Shown here piece by piece: positions 39,690 through 45,655 of a stretch of 45,655 nt of DNA. Within the stretch, counting starts at the first letter, position 1; the number at the start of each line of letters is the position of its first letter. The translations under genes were made by a program, and so were the position numbers. The stretch comes from Streptomyces sp. DI166. Lineage in GTDB: Bacteria > Actinomycetota > Actinomycetes > Streptomycetales > Streptomycetaceae. Location of the stretch: NCBI RefSeq assembly GCF_900091315.1, contig NZ_FLSP01000071.1:1-45655 (forward strand), read 5' to 3'. Below the pieces are notes generated by a model. It had not been told where the DNA came from. It saw only the letters and a list, made by a program, of their open reading frames with translations, and ran no database searches.

Positions 39690-42600
39690 CGCTGGTCCTC
39701 CCGGGCGGGTACGAGGTGCTCGGTCAAGGCGGCGACATGGGGTTCGGTGAGCATGGTCATGTGGGTGCCGGGACTGACGCGCAGGACCGCCCGCGGGGCG
39801 TACCGCCGCCAGGCGTGCAGCACATCGGCTCGGTGGGCGCGTGCGGCCGTGTCGTCCCGGTCCGGGCCGGCCGCCAGCACCAGCGTGACGGGCCCGTCGT
39901 AGGTGCGGCGCGGGGTGTACGGGGTGCGCAGGCAGCGGATGAAGGTGCGGACGGGGCCGGCCAGCACCTCGGGGGCAGAGCCGCGCGGCACGAGGCCGAG
40001 GGCGGCGGCCCGCTCGTGCAGGAGTCGCAGGCGGCCCGGCTCGTCGAGGGGAGCCAACTGGTCGGCGGTCAGCCCGAGGGGTGCGCCCGCGAGATCCTCG
40101 TAGACGGCCACCAGGTGCAAGAGGGCGGTCACGTCGTCGAGTTCGGGGACGGTGGCGACGGGCGCGGGGGGCTCGCCGTCCAGGAGGGTCAGAGAGGCGA
40201 CCCGGTCGCCCCGCCCTTCGCCCGCGGTGAGCGCGCAGGCCGTCTCGAAGGCGGTCCAGGCGCCGAAGGAGTGGCCGAGCAGGTGCACGGGCCCGGTGCC
40301 GGTGAGCGCGTCCAGCTCCGCGAGGTGGGCAGCGACGGCGGCTTCCACGCTGGTGTGGGCGAGGTCCGCGCCGTCGAGTCCACGCGGCTGAAGCCCGTAC
40401 ACGGGTCGCTCGTCGCCGAGGACACCCACCAGAGGCTGGAAGCTCACCACGGTCGCTCCGGCGCCGGGCAGGCAGATCAGGGGTGCGACGCCGGGCCGTC
40501 CGGTGCGCAGGGTGGTCAGGGCGGTGAAGGGGGGAACCGAGACGGGCCGGGCGTCGGCGAGTGCCCCGGTCAGGGCCGCGGCGGTCGTGCCGAGGTGCGG
40601 TGGGCGCAGCATCGACTGATGGGTGCCGGGGACCGGGACGCGTCGGAACTCCACGTCCGGCAGGGCGCGGTCCCAGCCGCCGAGCGGCTGGGAGGGGTCG
40701 TGTTCGACGGCGCTGAAGTAGTGCACCGGCACCGGCACGGGAGCCGGGGTGTAGCCGGCGGCCGCGGCCTCCACGGTGTGCTTGCGCAGGATGGCGGCCT
40801 CGATGAACTCTTCGGGGACGTCGGCCACCGCCGTCGGGAGTACGTCGGCGGCCACGGCCCGTGCCACCAGTTCGGCCAGCGGCTCGCCACGGTCCTCGGC
40901 GCCGAGCCAGGAGAGCACCTCCGCGCGCGGATCGGGTTCCGGCACGACGGTCCGTCCGGGCGGCGACCAGGTGGTGTTGAGCATGCCGACGAACGACACC
41001 TCCTCGTCGGCGCCGAGGAGCTGGGCGGCGATCTCGTAGGCCAGGGCGCCGCCGGTGCACCACCCGGCGATCCGGTAGGGACCCGACGGCTGCACAGCGC
41101 GGATCATCCCGACCATGCGCGAGGCCATGCCCTCGATGGTGACGGGCTGCGCGTCCCCGAGCGGCGCGGGCGGAAGGCCGTACACCGGCAGGTCCGGCGC
41201 GAGTTCCTCGGCGAGCGCGGGGGCGTACAGCAGGCTGGCGGCGCCGTCGTGGACGAGGAACAGCGGGGTGTCGGTCCCCTTGCCCGGGCGCAGCGGCAGC
41301 GCGTCACGGCCGGTGAGCCGGGGGTCGCGCTCCAGCAGCCGGGCGGCGAGCGCGGCCACGCTGTGGTTGCCGAACAGCTCCGCGGCCGTCAGGTGCACTC
41401 CGGCCGCGCGCAGTCTGAGCCCCGCGCGGGCGGCCATCAGGGAGTGTCCGCCGAGATCGAGGAACCGGTCGTTGCGGCCCACCCGTTCATGGCCGAGCAG
41501 GTCGGCCCACACACCGGCGATCACCGTCTCCACGGCGCCCACGGGTGCGACGTACGTCCCGGTCGAGAACGAGGTGGCGTCGGGGGCGGGCAACGCCTTC
41601 GGATCGAGCTTGCCACTGGGGGTCAGCGGGAAGGCGCTGAGGTGCACGAAGGCGGCGGGCACCATGTGCGCGGGCAGTACGGCGCCCAGGCGGGCCCTCA
41701 ACCGTGCGGAAGGGGCGGGGTCTTCGGCCGTGTAGTAGGCCACCAGCCGGTCACCGTCGGCCAGGACCACGGCGTCGCGGACGTGCTCCCGCAACCTGGT
41801 CTCGATCTCGCCGAGTTCGACGCGGAAGCCCCGGATCTTCACCTGCCGGTCGGCGCGGCCCCTCAGGACGAGCGTGCCGTCCTCGGTCCAATGGGCCAGG
41901 TCACCGGTGCGGTAGAGGCGGCCCTGCCCGTACGGGTCGCCGGTGAAGGACCGGTCGTCCGCAGCGCCGAGATATCCGCGCGCCACGGGTGTTCCGCCGA
42001 CGTGGACCTCGCCGGTGACCTGGGCGGGCGCGGGGCGACCGCGGGCGTCCAGGACGTAGACGCGGGCGTTGGCGATGGGTACGCCCACGGAGGCGGCGGA
42101 GTCAGCCGCCTGTGGGGCTTCGGAGGGGGTGTCCTGGGCCGGGTGGCCCCGGAAGGTGACGTCTCCGGCCACTTCCGACGACCCGTACTGGTTGACCAGG
42201 GTCACCGCCGGGCTGTGCGCGCGCAGCCGGGCCACCAGGGCCGGGGGCAGGGGTTCTCCCGAGCAGACGACCAGTTCGACGCCGAGCGGGTCGGCCGTCG
42301 TGTCCAGGAGTGCGGACAGCAGGGACGGTACGAGCGTCACCCGGTCGATGCCGCGGTCCGCCAGGTGGGCGGCGAGGCGCGCGGGGTCCACCGCGTCCTC
42401 GGGCGGCACGATGTCGAGCACGGCTCCGCTGACCAGGGGGGTCAGTGTCTCGGTGAGGGCGTCGATGAAGCCGATCGATGTCTTCTGTGCGTGCACCGCC
42501 GAGGCGGGCAGCGCGGTCCGGGCCCAGTGCAGTCGGTTGACCAGCGCCCGGTGCTCCCCCGCGACTCCCTTCGGTACGCCGGTGGAGCCGGAGGTGTAGA

Positions 42601-45600
42601 CGACGTAGGCGAGCCGGTCGGGGTGCGGGGGAACTGCGGCCGGGGCGGGGGCGGTGGTCGCCGGGGCGCCGGCCGGTACGGGGGCGGGTGCCGCCAGGGC
42701 CGCGACCGGTATGGGGGCGGGTGTGGTCGGGGCGGCGACCGGGCCTTCGGCCAGGTCGTGGCAGGGCAGGGTCAGGGGGGCGAGGGCGGTTCGGCCCCGC
42801 TCGTCGGCGAGCACCATGACCGGCGCGCTGTCGGACAGCATGAGCGCGAGCCGTTCCCTGGGGTGCGCGGGGTCGAGGGGCACGTACGCGCCTCCGGCCT
42901 TGAGGATCGCCAGCAGGGCGATGACCTGTTCGGGACTGCGGTCGGCGCACACGGCCACCCGGTCCTCGGGGCGCAGTCGAAGCCGGTCGGCCAAGGAGGT
43001 GGCCCGGGCGTCGAGTTCGGCGTAGCTCCATGCGCGGTCGAGGTGCCGCAGGGCGGGGGCGTCGGGGGTGAGCCGGGTCTGCTCCTCGAACAGTTCGTGT
43101 ACGCACCGGTCCCGCGGGTACGGCTGCTCGTGCCCGGCCCAGGTGCCCAGCAGCCGTTCCCGTTCTGCGGCGGGCATCACGTCCAGGTCGCGCACGGGCC
43201 GGTCGGGGGTCTGTTCGAGGGCGTCCGCCAGCACCTCCAGCGCCCGGTGCATGAAGGTGACCACCCGCTCGGGGTCGATGGGTCGCTGGACGTGGCCGGT
43301 GAGTTCGAAGCCGTCGCCGCGATCGTCGACGGCGAGCATCAGCGGATAGTTGCTGCGTTCGCGGGCGTGGACCATCTCGATGCCGTCGCCGGCCTGCGCG
43401 TACGGCGTGCTCTGCTGTCGGGGCAGGCTGACGCTGTACCGGTAGTTGAGCAGTGCGGAGAACAGCGGTTCGCCGGGCGGGACCTGGCTGCACCGCTGGG
43501 CCAGTGCGAGCGGCGCGTGCTCGTGTCCGAGGAGTTCGGTGAGCAGGCCGTACGTGTCCCGGACGCTGTCGGCGACACCGCGCTCGTCGATACCGATCCT
43601 GACCGGCAGCGTGTTGATGAACACGCCCATGGTCCGGTCGGCGCCCGCTCCTCCGGCCATCCGGCCGAAGAGGATCGTGCAGAAGACCACGTCGTCCTGT
43701 CCGGCGAACCTGGCGAGCACCTGGGCCCAGGCCAGGTGGAAGAGGCTGGCGGGGTTGACTCCGAAGTGTCGTGCCCGCTCCCGCAGCCGCCGGGCCAGTT
43801 CCTCGTCCACCGGAAGGTGGGCCACGTCGGTGTCACCGCCGTGTCCGCGCACCTCGCGCAGCCCGAAGGGAACGGTGGGCTCGGTCACGTCGCCGAGCAT
43901 CCTGCGGAAGAACGCCTCGTGCTCCTCGGCGGACACCGCGCCGCGGGCCTGGGCGATGAAGTTGCGGAAGGGCAGGGGCTGCGGCAGCTCGTCCTCGCGG
44001 CCCATGATGTGGGCGGCGATCTCGGAGAGCATCAGGCGGTACGTCGTGTAGTCGTCGGTGAGGTGGTGCGCGAAACTCGCCACCACCCAGCGGTCGTTCA
44101 CCGGGTCCGGTGCGACGACGAACCGCATCAACGGCGCGCGGGTGACGTCGATACGGGTGTTCTCGGCGGTGTAGCGCTCCTGGATCTGCTCGGCGATGTC
44201 CCCGTCCACCGGGTCGAGTTCGATCTCGTCCACGGGGATCGGCGCCGTGCGCCACACCACTTGCACGGGCGTGTCGAGTCCTTCCCAGACGAACGCCGTG
44301 CGCAGCAGGTCGTGGCGCGCGGTGACGGCGCGTACCGCGTCGAGGTACCGGTCCACGTGTGCGCGGCTCTCCATGGTGAGCACGCTGTGCAGGAGGAAGG
44401 GGTCCTGGTCGGTGTTGATCAGGTGGTGGAAGAGAATGCCCTCCTGGAGCGGGGCGAGCGGGTAGATGTCCTGGACGTTCGCGGCGCCCCCGTCGACGCC
44501 GGCGACGATGCCGTCGATCTCCTCCTGGGTCAGCTCGACCAGGGGCAGCATGTCCGGGGTGATGCGCGTGCAGCCGGGCTGGATCGGGTTCGGCGGCACC
44601 TCGGCCAGCCCGGCGCCCGACTCCACCCGCGCGGCGAAGTCCCGCAGGACGGGCGCCTGGAAGACCGCCCTCACGTCGACCCGGAGGTCCCTGCGCCGTA
44701 GCCGCTCCAGCAGGGCGACCGCGAGGAGGGAGTGTCCGCCGAGGTCGAAGAAGCTGTCGCCCCGGCCGATGCGTTCGACACCGAGCAGGTCGCTCCAGAT
44801 CTCCGCCAGCACACGCTCGATTCCGTCCCGGGGCTCTTCGTAGGCGCCGCGGGCGTAGGAGGTGTCGTCGGGGGCGGGCAGAGCGGCCCGGTCGAGCTTG
44901 CCGTTCACCGTCAGCGGGAAGGCGTCCAGACGCACATACGCCGACGGCACCAGATACGACGGCAGTCGTGACATCAAGGCGGCCCGTATGGCCTCGGTGT
45001 GAATCTCCTCGCCCACGAGATAGGCGATCAGTGTGTCGTCCCGGGCGATGACGGCGGCTTCGCGGACGCCCGGGCACTCCAGCAGCGCGGCCTCGACCTC
45101 ACCCGGCTCGATCCGGTAACCACGCACCTTCACCTGGGCGTCATTACGGCCCACATACTCCAGCTCACCCGACACCGAACACCGCACGAGATCCCCCGTG
45201 CGATACACCCGACCACCCGGCACGAACGGATCCTCAAGGAACCGCTCCGCGGTCAGCTCAGGCCGCCCCAGATACCCGCGCGCGACCCCCGCACCCCCCA
45301 CATACAACTCCCCCACCACACCCACCGGCACCGGCCGCATCCGCCCGTCCAGCACATACGCCCGCATATCCCCCAACGGCACCCCGATCGGACTCACCGG
45401 CAAACCCACATCCGCCTCAGTGACCCGCCGCACCGTCACATGCACCGTCGCCTCCGTGATCCCGTACATGTTCAACACCGTCACACCCGGCTCACACGCA
45501 AACCACGGCCGCAACACCCCAGGCTCCAGCGCCTCACCCCCCAACACCACATACCGCAACGCATGCGGCAACGCCCTCACCCCACGCACCGCCACCAACT

Positions 45601-45655
45601 GCGCGAACGCCGACGGCGTCTGACTGAGAACCGTCACCCCCTCCCCACACACCAG
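39686..45655 (-). CDS. NRPS with tandem thioesterases, 5' end beyond window: (A)-T-C-A-T-TE-TE
   Basis: 1989 codons are visible; the front is missing. Residues 1-275 are the back half of an A domain (VTVLSQTPSAF, MYGITEATVHVT, RTGDL, NGKLDRAAL); the visible pocket positions S-V-G-M-V-H-K fit the threonine code. Then T (GGHSL near 303), C (HHLTDDY near 530), A (YTSGSTGVPKG near 1020) with pocket reading DAETVSQGDK, which I do not recognise, and a Pro/Ala linker inserted before its core motif; T (GGHSL near 1400). Two thioesterases follow: TE1 (about 1457-1705) with GWCTGG, a cysteine at the nucleophile position, and His in PGTHQSM; TE2 (about 1707-1978) with GHSFG and PGTHMTM. It should end the assembly line by release and cyclisation. 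The stop overlaps the next NRPS start. Confidence 0.93.

Overview
The window is actinobacterial DNA, almost certainly Streptomyces. It is very GC-rich with strong third-position GC, uses many GTG and some TTG starts with GGAGG-type ribosome binding sites, and carries Streptomyces-typical families (TetR and AraC regulators, a DUF2235 protein, tandem NRPS genes). There are no rRNA, tRNA or CRISPR features. It reads as accessory or chromosome-arm DNA: isolated regulator-enzyme pairs are separated by decayed genes and transposase remnants, and the right third is a nonribosomal peptide synthetase (NRPS) cluster that continues past the right edge.

Left region (1-7,600). Mostly minus-strand genes: a membrane-anchored protein cut by the window edge, a small HEAT-repeat protein, an IS remnant fused to a truncated gene, a MepB-family protein, a secreted lamin-tail-domain protein with a His-rich tail and a clear downstream hairpin terminator, and a conserved hypothetical. 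A TetR regulator (4,764-5,432) diverges from a hemerythrin / split-barrel flavoprotein pair (5,502-7,120) whose promoter looks leaderless and overlaps a palindrome. An IS5-type transposase remnant follows.

Middle region (7,600-30,900). This holds a DUF2235 hydrolase-like protein, an ankyrin protein and a hypothetical. A RavA/ViaA-like MoxR ATPase plus VWA gene pair comes next, in which the VWA gene carries a one-base frameshift, followed by a TerB-like gene. Further right are an SRPBCC protein behind a structured leader, an MDR oxidoreductase and a NAD(P)H:quinone-oxidoreductase-like flavoprotein separated by a MITE-like element, a divergent AraC regulator, a CbiZ-like amidohydrolase, and a three-gene coupled cassette (GNAT-like, DUF6492-like glycosyltransferase, 2OG-Fe(II) oxygenase). 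After these come a VOC protein/TetR divergent pair with two operator copies, a methyltransferase, an MFS exporter, a broken FtsX-type permease, and a TetR / PLP-dehydratase divergent pair.

Right region (30,931-45,655, minus strand). Three genes overlap by 4 bp each (GTGA and ATGA junctions), so they are probably one translationally coupled operon. In transcription order they are an NRPS with partial A-T-C-A-T-TE-TE, an NRPS with A-T-C-A-T-C-A-T and no TE, and a TauD/SyrP-like Fe(II)/2OG hydroxylase. The TE-less protein starts with a bare A domain, so it is the natural initiator although it is encoded downstream of the terminating protein. By pocket residues read by eye, one A domain fits glycine and the truncated one fits threonine; three pockets match no code I recall. 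The tandem thioesterases differ: the first has a cysteine at the nucleophile position (GWCTG), the second a serine (GHSFG). Together with the hydroxylase this suggests a cyclised or strained-ring peptide carrying a beta-hydroxylated residue. The product cannot be named from this window.
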